A stretch of 64,000 nt of DNA from Burkholderia territorii (GTDB taxonomy: Bacteria > Pseudomonadota > Gammaproteobacteria > Burkholderiales > Burkholderiaceae), in the NCBI RefSeq assembly GCF_902833055.1, contig NZ_CADFEJ010000011.1, positions 1-64,000 of the forward strand, given 5' to 3'. This document shows, piece by piece, positions 28,490 to 37,326 of this stretch. Under the pieces are notes generated by a model. It saw only the letters and a list, made by a program, of their open reading frames with translations, was not told the DNA's origin and made no database searches. The position numbers and the translations under genes are program-made. The stretch's first letter is position 1; each line of letters opens with the position of its first letter.

Positions 28490-29962
28490 TTACTCGGCGG
28501 CAGCGGCCGTCTTGCGCGGGCGGCGCGCGCGGGTCGCCGTCTTGCGGGCCGGTTTCTTCGGCTTGGCACCGGTTGCCGCTTCGACAGCCGCTTCACCGGC
28601 CGATTCCGCGACCGATGCTGCTTCGTGCGACGGCTGCGCGGCAGCGGTCGCGCCACCGTGCTCGCCGGCCGTCGGCGCGTGTTGCGCCGCGACGTGCTGG
28701 TCCTCAGCGTGTTCCGCGTCACGATCGCGCGCTTCGGCATGCTTGGCACCGTCGTGCCCGGCGTCGTCCGGCTTCGCTGCCGCGTGACGGCCGGCGGCCT
28801 TCGCGTCGCCCCCCTTCTTCGCACCGGCCTTCTTCGCCGCGCTCTTGCGCGCGCGCTTGCGGCCGTCCTTCGCGTCGCCGTGCGTCGCGTCGCCGTGCGT
28901 CTCGGCTGCTTCGTTCGCGTCGGCCGTCGCTGCCGGCACGGGCGCCGCGTCGTTCACGACGTCGACGATGTCCGCCTCGTCGGCCTCGATCTGCACACTC
29001 TCTTGAACGGCCGCTTCCCTACGCTGCCCGCGATGCCGCGACTCGCGCCCGGCAGCGGCACTTTCCCCATGGCGCCCGCCGTGACCTTGCTGCGCGCCGC
29101 CCGCTTCACGCACCGCCACCACCGGCTCGGCCACAACGGCGGACTGGCGCGGCCGCGACACGAACGCGCCCGACTTGTCGTCGCGGCCCACTTCGAGCAG
29201 GCCGCGCGCCTGCGCTTCGTCGAGCAGGTTGCCGAACGCACGGAAACCGTAATACGACTCGTTGAAGTCCGGTTTGCGCCGCTTGATCGCGCTCTTGAGC
29301 ACCGACGCCCAGATCTTGCCGACGTCGTCGCGCTCCGATGCCAGCGCATCGAACGTCTCGACCGCGAGCGCAATCGCCTCGCTCCGGCGCACTTCCAGTT
29401 CCGGCTTGCGCGACGGCTCGTCGGCGCGCTTCGCGCCGCCGTTGCCCGTGCGCTGCTGTTCGCGCTTGGCCAGCGCGCGCTGCTGCTCGCGTACGAGGTC
29501 GTCGTAGAAAATGAACTCGTCGCAGTTCGCGACCAGCAGGTCCGACGTCGACTTCTTCACGCCGACCCCGATCACCTTCTTCGCGTTCTCGCGCAGCTTC
29601 GACACGAGCGGCGAGAAATCCGAGTCGCCGCTGATGATCACGAACGTATCGACGTGCGATTTGGTGTAGCAGAGGTCGAGCGCGTCCACGACGAGCCGGA
29701 TGTCGGCCGAATTCTTGCCCGACTGGCGCACGTGCGGAATCTCGATCAGTTCGAAGCTGGCCTCGTGCATCGACGCCTTGAAGCCCTTGTAGCGCTCCCA
29801 GTCGCAATACGCCTTCTTCACGACGATGCTGCCTTTCAGCAGCAGCCGCTCCAGCACGGGCTTGATGTCGAATTTCTCGTACTTCGCGTCGCGCACGCCG
29901 AGCGCGACGTTCTCGAAGTCGCAGAACACGGCCATGCTGACGTTGTCCAGGGGTAATGCCAT
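28490..29962 (-). CDS. NYN-domain (PIN-like) RNase with LOTUS/OST-HTH domain and basic tail
   Basis: The product is 490 residues. Residues 9-158 form a NYN domain with acidic residues placed for metal binding (D15 in CDFEN, D87 in SADIRL, D113 and D115 in SGDSDF). About 195-275 resembles an OST-HTH/LOTUS RNA-binding domain (KIWASVLKSAIKRRKPDF...YYGFRAFGNLL). The C-terminal 200 residues are Ala/Lys/Arg/His/Glu-rich and repetitive, ending in histone-H1-like KPKKPARKTATRARRPRK. I infer an RNA-processing or RNA-decay function bound to nucleic acid by the tail. The ATG at 29962 follows GGAG. The upstream frame extension lacks support. Confidence 0.85.
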   Translation of the reverse strand: MALPLDNVSMAVFCDFENVALGVRDAKYEKFDIKPVLERLLLKGSIVVKKAYCDWERYKGFKASMHEASFELIEIPHVRQSGKNSADIRLVVDALDLCYTKSHVDTFVIISGDSDFSPLVSKLRENAKKVIGVGVKKSTSDLLVANCDEFIFYDDLVREQQRALAKREQQRTGNGGAKRADEPSRKPELEVRRSEAIALAVETFDALASERDDVGKIWASVLKSAIKRRKPDFNESYYGFRAFGNLLDEAQARGLLEVGRDDKSGAFVSRPRQSAVVAEPVVAVREAGGAQQGHGGRHGESAAAGRESRHRGQRREAAVQESVQIEADEADIVDVVNDAAPVPAATADANEAAETHGDATHGDAKDGRKRARKSAAKKAGAKKGGDAKAAGRHAAAKPDDAGHDGAKHAEARDRDAEHAEDQHVAAQHAPTAGEHGGATAAAQPSHEAASVAESAGEAAVEAATGAKPKKPARKTATRARRPRKTAAAAE

Positions 29963-30215
29963 GTGTACTCCAACCGGTTGGTCGCCGCGTTGTATTGCTT
30001 GGCGGCGAAAAATGCATCGCGCACATGATAGCCGGTCGGCGGGTCGATTCCGCCATCCATGCGCGCGAGCGCGCGGAAAACGGGCGCCGCGCCGGCCGTC
30101 ACGGAGCGGTACCGCCCCAATTACCCGCGCGCCGCCTCCCCAAATCGACATACACTTGAGTATCGGTCGTCCGTCCCTATCTGGAAGGATGACGCATCGC
30201 GCAAGGAGCGGTTTC

Positions 30216-30845
30216 ATGACGACGAAGGTATTGCTGATTGGCGCCACCGGCCGGACGGGCCGGGCCTGCGCGGATCTGCTGCTCGAGCAGCCGGAATTCG
30301 AGGTGACTGCGCTGGTGCGCCGGCACGGCTATGCGCTGCCGGGCGCGAAGGTCGTCGAGGCCGATCTGGCGGGCGATTTCTCGCACGCGTTCCAGGGCAT
30401 CACGCACGTGATCTATGCGGCCGGCTCGGCGGAATCGGAAGGTGCCGCCGAGGAAGAGCAGATCGACCGCGACGCGGTCGCGCGCGCGGCCGAGCATGCG
30501 CTCGCGTACAACGTGCAGAAGCTGGTCGTGATCAGTTCGCTGAGCGCGTACTCGCCGGAGCGCAGCGGCGACGCGCTGCGCCATTATTCACAGATGAAGC
30601 GCGAGGGCGACGAGCGCGTGATCGCGTCGGGCATCGACTACGTGATCCTGCGCCCCGGCCCGCTCGCGGACGGCCCGGGCGTCGGCAAGATCGCGCTGAC
30701 CGAGGAACTGCTCGATCCGGCGCCCCCGGTGTCGCGCCAGGATGTCGCCTGGGCCGCGATCGAGGCGATCAAGCTCGGCATTTCGCGCAAGGTCATCGGT
30801 TTCGTCGGCGGCAGCGTGCCGATCGAACAGGCATTGCGCGCGTAA
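30216..30845 (+). CDS. NAD(P)-binding atypical SDR-family protein
   Basis: The product is 209 residues, a Rossmann-fold protein with the NAD(P)-binding motif GATGRTGRA near the N-terminus (residues 9-17). An NmrA/SDR5-like organisation follows: VISSLSAYSPE at the usual Ser position, a YxxxK-like HYSQMKREGDE, and ILRPGPLADG near the C-terminus. The ATG at 30216 has an AAGGAG site 8 bp upstream. The family contains NADPH-dependent reductases and redox-sensing proteins. Substrate unknown. It is divergent from the NYN-domain gene and convergent with the peroxiredoxin gene. Confidence 0.82.
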   Translation: MTTKVLLIGATGRTGRACADLLLEQPEFEVTALVRRHGYALPGAKVVEADLAGDFSHAFQGITHVIYAAGSAESEGAAEEEQIDRDAVARAAEHALAYNVQKLVVISSLSAYSPERSGDALRHYSQMKREGDERVIASGIDYVILRPGPLADGPGVGKIALTEELLDPAPPVSRQDVAWAAIEAIKLGISRKVIGFVGGSVPIEQALRA

Positions 30846-30850
30846 CGCGC

Positions 30851-30875
30851 GCCCGGGCCGTGCCATGGCCCGGGC
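30851..30875 (+). terminator. Hairpin between convergent genes
   Basis: A 9-bp perfect stem (GCCCGGGCC/GGCCCGGGC) with a 7-nt loop begins 6 bp after the stop of the SDR-family gene. No T-run follows. A second GC-rich palindrome lies at about 30899-30919. Both could serve the convergent pair. Confidence 0.45.
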
Positions 30876-30943
30876 CGGCGCGATTCATCATCATGCCGGC
30901 GGCCCGCCGCGGGCCGCCCGACTGCACGCTTGCTGCCGGCGGC

Positions 30944-31495
30944 CTACTGCTTCGGATGCGCGTCGGCCCACGCCTTCACCGCGCCGAGCGTGTTCTCGAC
31001 ATGCTTGTCGGGCGACAGGCTCGTGTATTCGTACAGCACCTTCCCTTCCGGCGAAATCACGTAGGACACGCGATTCGCGCGATCGAGCGCGGGCAGCTTC
31101 GCGTCGTATTCGCGGATGATCTTCGCGTCCGGGTCGGCCGCGACCGGGAACTTGCTGCGGCACTCGCTCACCGAGAACTTCGTCAGCGTGTCGATGTTGT
31201 CCGCGGATACGCCGATCACCGTCGCGCCGTAAGCCTTGTAACGATCGACCGCATCCGCGAACGCATGCGCCTCGATCGTGCAACCCTTCGTGAACGCCGC
31301 CGGGTAGAAGTACAGCACGACCGGCCCGTGCTTCAGCGCATCGGCCAGCGAGTACGTGTAAGTCTTGCCGCCCAGCGACGCCTGCGTCGTGAAGTCGGGC
31401 GCCGTGGCGCCCGGCTTCAGCTGCGCGTGCGCCACCAGCGCATGACCGGCCACCAGCAGCGCCGCCGCGGCGCCCACCAACAGTTTTCGCTTCAT
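30944..31495 (-). CDS. Periplasmic peroxiredoxin, Bcp/PrxQ-like
   Basis: The product is 183 residues. A signal peptide (about 1-24, ending AHA) precedes a thioredoxin-fold domain. The peroxidatic Cys is in YPAAFTKGCTIEAHAF (Thr three residues before Cys), and a second Cys (SVSEC) lies about 40 residues on. Members reduce hydroperoxides using thiol donors. Export to the periplasm sets this one apart from the cytoplasmic Bcp. The ATG at 31495 has GAGGA at good distance. The ATG four codons earlier does not. Confidence 0.85.
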   Translation of the reverse strand: MKRKLLVGAAAALLVAGHALVAHAQLKPGATAPDFTTQASLGGKTYTYSLADALKHGPVVLYFYPAAFTKGCTIEAHAFADAVDRYKAYGATVIGVSADNIDTLTKFSVSECRSKFPVAADPDAKIIREYDAKLPALDRANRVSYVISPEGKVLYEYTSLSPDKHVENTLGAVKAWADAHPKQ

Positions 31496-31681
31496 CTGCG
31501 TCCTCATTTCTTATAAAGTCAGCCTCGATGTAGGCCACACCGGCGTTCGCCTGCCGAACACCGGTGTGTACGATCCGGTCAGGCGGCAGCGCCAGCCGCG
31601 ACCGACCGGTTAAAGATTCCGCGCAGTCTGCCGTTATTCCTTCCGGACAGCCGGTTCCAGCCCTTCACGTCAGCGAGATAC

Positions 31682-33514
31682 ATGGAAGCCAACAGGAAAC
31701 AGACGCCACGCAAGGGCTCCTGGCGCAATGCCTTGCATACGCTGCGCCGCTTCGCCTGGTCGGGCGGCGCGCTGATGCCTGCGCGCGCCGGCGCGCCGCG
31801 CCGCGACGACACCGTGCGCAACTGGCTGGAACAGACAGTCGGCACGGTCGATTTCCTCGCTCATGTCGACCGCGAGCTGCGCTTTCTCTACGTGTCCGAC
31901 GCGAGCCTGCGCTTCATCGGTTATCACCGCGATTACCTGCACACGCTGACGCTGCGCGACCTGATCGCGGAACAGGATACCGCGGCGCTCGAAGGCCTGC
32001 TTGCGCGCGCCGCGCGTTCCGGCCAGGTCGAGAAGGCGACGATGTGCATCGTCAAGTCGCTCACCTATCCGCTCGACGTCGAGATCCGCGCGTTCAAGAG
32101 CCGCCACCACGGCGTCGACGGCTTCGCGATCGCGGCGTTCGACGTGTCGGCCTGGCGTGCGCTCGAGGCGCGCCTGACGTACGAAATGCACCACGACCCG
32201 ATGACCGGGCTCGACAACCTGTCCGCGCTCGTGCCCGCGCTGATGCGCGCGCAACAGGCCGCCGACGAAACCGGCACCTGCGCGGCGCTGCTGCTGCTCG
32301 ACCTCGACGACTATCAGCGCATCAACCGCGCGCTCGGCTACGACGCCGGCGACACGCTGCTGCGTGACACCGCGCAGCGGCTGCAGGCGCTCGTCGCGCC
32401 CGACGAGCAGCTCGCGCGCGTCGCGAGCGACAAGTTCGCGGTCGTGCTGACCGCGCCGGACCGCGCGCGCGCGAGCAACGCCGCGGACGCGCTCGCGCGC
32501 CGGCTGCAGGCCGCGGTGCGCGAACCTTACGTATACCAGGGGCAGACCGTCCACCTGTCCGCGAGCATCGGTATCGCGCTGTACCCGGACGAACGCGCCG
32601 CGCCGCATCGCGCGCAGCATCACAGCCCGCTGCTGCGCCGCGCCGACCATGCGCTCGCGCAGGCCAAGGCGTCGGGCGGCAATGCGCTCGCGTTCCATGA
32701 GCCGGTCGACGATCCGGCCGACGCGGAACGACTCAAGCTCGAGGCCGACCTGTACGACGGCGTGCGCAACGGCGAGTTCTCGCTGCACTTCCAGCCGATC
32801 ACGCGCAGCCAGTCGGGCGCGGTGGACGGCGTCGAGGCGCTGATCCGCTGGCGCCATCCGGTGCATGGCCTCGTGCCGCCGGCGACCTTCATTCCGCTCG
32901 CCGAATCGATCGGCCTCATCAACTACCTCGGCAACTGGGTGCTCAAGGCCGCGTGCATGCAGCTCGTCGCGTGGGATCGCCAGGGGCTCGCGCTGCAGTA
33001 CGTGGCGGTCAACGTGTCGCCGCAGCAGTTCCGCGACCCGCGCTTCACGCAAAGCGTGCGCGAGGCGATCGCGCTGACGGGCATCGACCCGCGCCGAATC
33101 GTGCTGGAAATCACCGAAAGCCTGCTGATGCACGATCCGGTGCAGGCGAAGGGGCTGCTCGAGGAGCTGACCGCGCTGGGCATCCGTTTCGCGATCGACG
33201 ATTTCGGTACCGGCTATTCGAGCCTCGCCTACCTGCAGCGCTTTCCGCTCGCGAAGCTGAAGATCGACCGCAGCTTCGTCGAGAACCTGCTGACGTCGCG
33301 CAACGATCGCGCGATCGTGTCGGCGGTGGTCGGCCTCGCGCAGACGCTCGATCTCGAGCTCGTCGCGGAAGGCGTCGAGACCGAGGCGCAGCGCGAACTG
33401 CTGACCGAGATGGGCTGCAACCACATCCAGGGCTGGCTCGTCTGTCAGGCGCTGCCGTCCGAGGAGCTCGCGCGGCGCTTCGAGGCGCAGCAGCTGCGCC
33501 TGCACGCCGCCTGA
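31682..33514 (+). CDS. PAS - degenerate GGDEF - EAL signalling protein
   Basis: The product is 610 residues. A PAS-like domain lies at about 45-160, followed by a GGDEF-type domain (about 165-330) in which the signature is A-S-D-K-F (residues 248-252), so cyclase activity is not expected. An EAL domain (about 345-600) has EAL at 385-387, DDFGTG near 505 and the EGVET motif, so phosphodiesterase activity on cyclic di-GMP is expected. No transmembrane segment is evident, so it is cytoplasmic. It may be regulated by the PAS ligand and by GTP on the degenerate domain, as in other composite proteins. It lies 27 bp before the HDOD gene and is probably co-transcribed. Confidence 0.9.
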   Translation: MEANRKQTPRKGSWRNALHTLRRFAWSGGALMPARAGAPRRDDTVRNWLEQTVGTVDFLAHVDRELRFLYVSDASLRFIGYHRDYLHTLTLRDLIAEQDTAALEGLLARAARSGQVEKATMCIVKSLTYPLDVEIRAFKSRHHGVDGFAIAAFDVSAWRALEARLTYEMHHDPMTGLDNLSALVPALMRAQQAADETGTCAALLLLDLDDYQRINRALGYDAGDTLLRDTAQRLQALVAPDEQLARVASDKFAVVLTAPDRARASNAADALARRLQAAVREPYVYQGQTVHLSASIGIALYPDERAAPHRAQHHSPLLRRADHALAQAKASGGNALAFHEPVDDPADAERLKLEADLYDGVRNGEFSLHFQPITRSQSGAVDGVEALIRWRHPVHGLVPPATFIPLAESIGLINYLGNWVLKAACMQLVAWDRQGLALQYVAVNVSPQQFRDPRFTQSVREAIALTGIDPRRIVLEITESLLMHDPVQAKGLLEELTALGIRFAIDDFGTGYSSLAYLQRFPLAKLKIDRSFVENLLTSRNDRAIVSAVVGLAQTLDLELVAEGVETEAQRELLTEMGCNHIQGWLVCQALPSEELARRFEAQQLRLHAA

Positions 33515-33541
33515 CGCGCGCGGCGAACCGGATAGATCCGT

Positions 33542-35053
33542 ATGTCAATCACCGCACACCTGCCCCGCACCGCGCTGCTCGACAAGCTGTGGGCCCGGAT
33601 GAACGAACGGGGCGACTTCCCGCTGCTGTCGGAATCGCTGCGCGCGACGATGGCTGCGATGAAGAACGACGACCTCGATTTCACCGCGCTCGTGCGTGTC
33701 GTGCTGTCGGATTTCGCACTCACGCAGAAAGTCCTGCGGCTCGCCAACTCCGCGATGTACATGGCGTTCGGCGGCAACATCACGACCGTCACGCGCGCGT
33801 TGATGGTGCTCGGCATGGACACCGTCGGCCATCTCGTCGTCGGGCTCAAGCTCGTCGACCATTTCCATCACAGCACGCCGCGCCGCATCGATGCGAAGCT
33901 CGAGCTGAACCGCGCGCTGCTGTCCGGCTGCGTCGCCCGCAAGCTGACCGAGCACGCCGAATTGCGCGGCGGCGAGGAAGCCGTCGTCTGCACGCTGATG
34001 CGCCAGGTCGGCAAGCTGCTGGTGGTCTGCTATCTCGACAGCGAATGGGATCGCATCCGCCGCCGCGCGGCCGAGCTGAACGGCGACGAAGCAGCCGCGT
34101 GCGTCGACGTGCTGGGCGTCGGCTTCGACGAAATCGGTCTCGAGGCCGCCGCGAGCTGGCGGCTGCCGGATGTGATCCGCGCCGGCATGGCCGACGGCGA
34201 CGGCGGCAACGCACACGCCGCCGGCGGCGACGAGGACGACATCGACGCGGACCGCCCGCGGCCGCGCGATGCCTGCGCCGACGACAGCGCCGAGCGCGTG
34301 CGCTGGCTGCGCGCGGTGAGCCGCTGCTCGACCGACGTCGCCGGTGCGCTCGCGATGCCCGCGGGCCCGCAGCGCGATGCGCGTATCGCGGTGCTCGCGC
34401 AGCACTACGGGCAGGAGCTGGACATCGACGCCGACGCGCTGGTGGAAATCGCCGAGCGGCTCGCCCGCGAGGAAGCGAGCGACACCGTGATGCGCGAGAT
34501 CGTCGAGCTGCGCGCGAACGCCGACGCGATCGCGCGGGCGCAGCCCGAACCCGAGGCATGCCTCGAAGCCGGCCTCGCGGACCTGCGCGCGCTGCCGTCC
34601 GAGCACGTGCTGACACCGGTGCTCGCGCTCGCGTCCGAGAGCCTGCTGGCGGGCCTCGCGTTCACGCGCACCGTGATGTTCGTGCGTCGTGAAGACGGTG
34701 CGTTCGCCGCGCGGCTCGGCTTCGGCCCGGACGTCGATGCGGCGCTCGAGCGGCTCAGCTTCGACGAGCGCTTCGAGCCGGACGTGTTCCATCTCGCGAT
34801 CACGAACTCGGTCGGCATCTTCATCGAGCAGGCGCAGGACCCGAAGATGCTGAAGCGCCTGCCCGCGTGGTATCTCGAGGCGCTCCCCGACACGCGCGCG
34901 TTCGTGCTGCTGCCGGTACGCGTCGGCACGAAGACGGTCGGCCTGCTGTACGGCGACTGGGCCGGTGCGCAGCCGGCACGCAAGATCACGCAGCAGGAGA
35001 TGAGCGTGCTCAACGAGCTTGCGCGCGAACTCGGGCGGTTCTTCCCCGCATAA
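33542..35053 (+). CDS. HDOD domain protein with C-terminal GAF-like domain
   Basis: The product is 503 residues. The HDOD domain spans about 20-215 (FPLLSESLRATMAAM, LRLANSAMYM, MRQVGKLLV). An acidic linker (GDEDDIDADR) lies near 230. The C-terminal 170 residues look like a GAF domain (FTRTVMFVRREDGAFAARLGFG, FVLLPVRVGTKTVGLLYGDW). HDOD proteins are non-catalytic relatives of HD phosphohydrolases that mediate signalling interactions. Placement directly after a c-di-GMP phosphodiesterase suggests a shared pathway such as motility or biofilm, which is inference. Confidence 0.88.
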   Translation: MSITAHLPRTALLDKLWARMNERGDFPLLSESLRATMAAMKNDDLDFTALVRVVLSDFALTQKVLRLANSAMYMAFGGNITTVTRALMVLGMDTVGHLVVGLKLVDHFHHSTPRRIDAKLELNRALLSGCVARKLTEHAELRGGEEAVVCTLMRQVGKLLVVCYLDSEWDRIRRRAAELNGDEAAACVDVLGVGFDEIGLEAAASWRLPDVIRAGMADGDGGNAHAAGGDEDDIDADRPRPRDACADDSAERVRWLRAVSRCSTDVAGALAMPAGPQRDARIAVLAQHYGQELDIDADALVEIAERLAREEASDTVMREIVELRANADAIARAQPEPEACLEAGLADLRALPSEHVLTPVLALASESLLAGLAFTRTVMFVRREDGAFAARLGFGPDVDAALERLSFDERFEPDVFHLAITNSVGIFIEQAQDPKMLKRLPAWYLEALPDTRAFVLLPVRVGTKTVGLLYGDWAGAQPARKITQQEMSVLNELARELGRFFPA

Positions 35054-35077
35054 CGCACGCGGCGCCCCAAAAGCAAA

Positions 35078-35097
35078 CCGGCCGCAAAAGCGGCCGG
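35078..35097 (-). terminator. Terminator hairpin between HDOD gene and aotJ
   Basis: A stem CCGGCCGC/GCGGCCGG with a four-A loop. On the minus strand it is followed by TTTGCTTTT, which fits an intrinsic terminator of aotJ. It may also stop the convergent HDOD transcript. Confidence 0.65.
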
Positions 35098-35123
35098 CTG
35101 CATCGTGCGACGGATCGAAACGC

Positions 35124-35918
35124 TTACTTGAGCGTGACCGGCACGCTGAAGTACTTCTTCGCGAGGTTGTCGATCGTGCCGTCGGCCTTCAGTTCCTTCA
35201 GCGCCTGATCGAGCGCCGTCTTCAGCGCCGCATCGTTCTTGCGCAGGCCGAAACCGACGCCCGAGCCGAGGATTTCCGCATCGCTGACCGTGCCGCCCGC
35301 GAAGCCGAAGCCCTGGCCTTGCGGCTTCGTCAGGAAGCCCTTCGAGCCCGCTTCCGAATCCTGGAACGTCGCGTCCAGGCGGCCCGACTTCAGGTCGGCG
35401 TAGGCGAGGTCCTGCGTCTGATACGGCACGACGTCGACGCCGGCCGGCGCCCACTTCTTCTTCGCGTACGCTTCCTGGATCGTGCCCTGCAGCACGCCGA
35501 CGCGCTTGCCTTTCAGCGCTTGCGGAGTCGGCAGCAGGCCGCTGCCCTGCTTCGCGATCAGCTGGTTCGGGATCGTGTAGATCGGATCGGTGAACGCGAT
35601 CGCGTGCTTGCGCTGCTCGGTGATCGTCATGTCCGAGTTGATCGCGTCGAACTTGCGCGCCTGCAGCGCGGGGATCAGGCCGTCGAAGTCGTTCTCGACC
35701 CACACGCACTTCGTCTTCAGCTTCGCGCACACCGCGTTGCCGATATCGATGTCGAAGCCGGTCAGCTTGCCGTCGGGCGTCTTGTATTCGAACGGCGCGT
35801 ACGAGGCCTCGACGCCGAACCGGATCTCCTTCAGATCCGCAGCCATCGCGCTGCCTGCCGCCACGGCCGATGCCGCCACTACCGCATGCGCGGCCACTTT
35901 ACGCCAATCCAACTTCAT
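35124..35918 (-). CDS. aotJ: Arginine/ornithine ABC transporter periplasmic binding protein, AotJ/ArgT-like
   Basis: The product is 264 residues. A signal peptide ends SAMA (about residue 26). The mature chain begins DLKEIRFGVEASYAPFEYKTPDG and has the GFDIDIG and DAINSDMTITEQRK segments of the polar amino acid binding family. The ligand is not proven by sequence. Arginine/ornithine/lysine specificity is inferred from its place after astE and from the aot permease genes on the same strand 11 kb away. The ATG at 35918 has AGGAGA upstream. It has its own 352-bp upstream gap with a candidate ArgR site, so it is probably regulated with the uptake and catabolic genes while transcribed separately. 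Confidence 0.82.
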   Translation of the reverse strand: MKLDWRKVAAHAVVAASAVAAGSAMAADLKEIRFGVEASYAPFEYKTPDGKLTGFDIDIGNAVCAKLKTKCVWVENDFDGLIPALQARKFDAINSDMTITEQRKHAIAFTDPIYTIPNQLIAKQGSGLLPTPQALKGKRVGVLQGTIQEAYAKKKWAPAGVDVVPYQTQDLAYADLKSGRLDATFQDSEAGSKGFLTKPQGQGFGFAGGTVSDAEILGSGVGFGLRKNDAALKTALDQALKELKADGTIDNLAKKYFSVPVTLK

Positions 35919-36270
35919 CAGGTGTTCTCCTCGATACTCGAATGTTCCGGAACTACGGGCGCATGCATCATTGCAGGGTCGGATGACATCCACAACGGCG
36001 ATGCCGCGCCTTGATGCGGCGCAACAGCCGCAAGGCCGCGATTGTACCAACCTGCGCAGCCCGATACGGCAAAGCGGCCGCCGGCACGCGATGCTGCGCT
36101 GCGTGCGCGATGACGCCCGAATGCGCCGTCGAACTTGCAAGACGGTGTCGCAAATGCGCAAGGCGCGACACGCGGGCCGTCCGTGCGGCATGCGGGCGCC
36201 GACGCAATTCGGGGATGCTGCGGGACGACACGCGCGCGACGGCTCCGTCGCCGCGCGCATCCGTCTTTCG
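35919..36270. other. Intergenic region upstream of aotJ
   Basis: This 352-bp stretch between astE and aotJ has no supported gene. It contains the candidate ArgR-type inverted repeat at 36146-36170 and must hold the aotJ promoter. I see no clear core promoter hexamers. Confidence 0.5.
36146..36170 (-). promoter_or_regulatory. Candidate ArgR operator upstream of aotJ
   Basis: TGTCGC at 36146-36151 and its inverse GCGACA at 36165-36170 flank 13 bp. Read on the plus strand, TGTCGC-N8-AA also fits the half-site I recall for the AraC-type ArgR of Pseudomonas aeruginosa. A very similar sequence precedes astC. Confidence 0.4.
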
Positions 36271-37326
36271 TCAGACGAGTGCGGCGAGCGACTCGCGCGT
36301 CGTGTCGACGACGAGCAGCCCCGCGCGCAAACCCGGCTTCACGGTCGGATTCGGAAAGACGATGCGCTCCTCGTCGTGCTTCACCGTGTAGCGGTAGTCG
36401 CCGTCCTGCGCGAGCACGGTGCCGCGCGCGAACGCGGTGAAGTTGGCGACGTCGGCCGCGACGAACAGCTCGAGCGCGTCGCTCTGCTTCGTGATCTGGT
36501 CGATCACGGTGAACACGCGCGGCAGCGGCGCGTCGGCGTCGCGCGGCGCCCCCGCGACGAGCTTGCGCACCGCACGATCGGCCGGCGCGAAGCGCGACAG
36601 GTCGTTCTGGCCGAACGGCCGCACCTTGCCGAGCTCGAGCGTGCACGCGAGCGCGCCGCAATGCTCGGCCGTGTAATGCGAATACGTATTGCCCTTCGCG
36701 GTATGCAGCAGCACGGCCGCGATGCGCGCGTCGCCGAGCCATTCGACCATCGCGCGGGCAGGCGGCGTGCCCGTGTGCGGCAGCAGCGCGAACTGTTCGA
36801 ACACCGATGCGCGAATGGCCGTGTGCATGTCGATGTGCCAGCGCGCGCCGCCGGCCGGCGCGGCCGCGAAGAACGCGGCGGCCGCCGCTTCGAGTTGCGC
36901 CGCGCGCGGCGCTTCGCGGCTCGCGCTCATCTGCGCGTGACGGCCGCTGAACAGGCGGTTCAGGTCGTCGTCGAGATAGCGTTCGCCCGCGCGCATCGCC
37001 GGCACGTTGCCGAGCACGACGAGCAATCGGCACGCGAGCGGCAGCGTGCCCGCCGCGAGATCGCGCACGAGCGTCGACAGCAGCTCGATCGGCGCGGTCT
37101 CGTCGCCATGCACGCCGGCCGACACGAGCACGCTCGCGGCGTCGCCGCCGCGCTCGGCCAGGGCCGGCTCGAGCTGGAGCAGCCCGTCGCCGAGCCATTG
37201 CCAGTGCACCGCACCGCCTGCGCACGCACCGTCCGTCACGGCCGGTGCGTCGCCCGCGAGCGTGAACGCGAGGAAATCGTCGAGCAGCGCGGCAGCCGGC
37301 ATGCGGAACTCAGCGCTGGAAGTCAT
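36271..37326 (-). CDS. astE: Succinylglutamate desuccinylase
   Basis: The product is 351 residues. It is an AstE/AspA-family zinc hydrolase with the zinc-binding motif [11 protein letters not shown] (H and E) and a second His in [10 protein letters not shown]. It hydrolyses N-succinylglutamate to glutamate and succinate, the last step of the AST arginine pathway in the cytoplasm. The ATG at 37326 overlaps the end of astB by 17 bp. A shorter start at 37302, 8 bp after the astB stop, is possible because neither has a strong ribosome-binding site. It is the last gene of the ast operon. Confidence 0.92.
   Translation of the reverse strand: MTSSAEFRMPAAALLDDFLAFTLAGDAPAVTDGACAGGAVHWQWLGDGLLQLEPALAERGGDAASVLVSAGVHGDETAPIELLSTLVRDLAAGTLPLACRLLVVLGNVPAMRAGERYLDDDLNRLFSGRHAQMSASREAPRAAQLEAAAAAFFAAAPAGGARWHIDMHTAIRASVFEQFALLPHTGTPPARAMVEWLGDARIAAVLLHTAKGNTYSHYTAEHCGALACTLELGKVRPFGQNDLSRFAPADRAVRKLVAGAPRDADAPLPRVFTVIDQITKQSDALELFVAADVANFTAFARGTVLAQDGDYRYTVKHDEERIVFPNPTVKPGLRAGLLVVDTTRESLAALV

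Noticed and set aside
29826..30215. N-terminal extension of the SDR-family gene
   Set aside because: It overlaps the NYN gene antisense. The ATG at 30216 has a good ribosome-binding site and begins the Rossmann fold directly.
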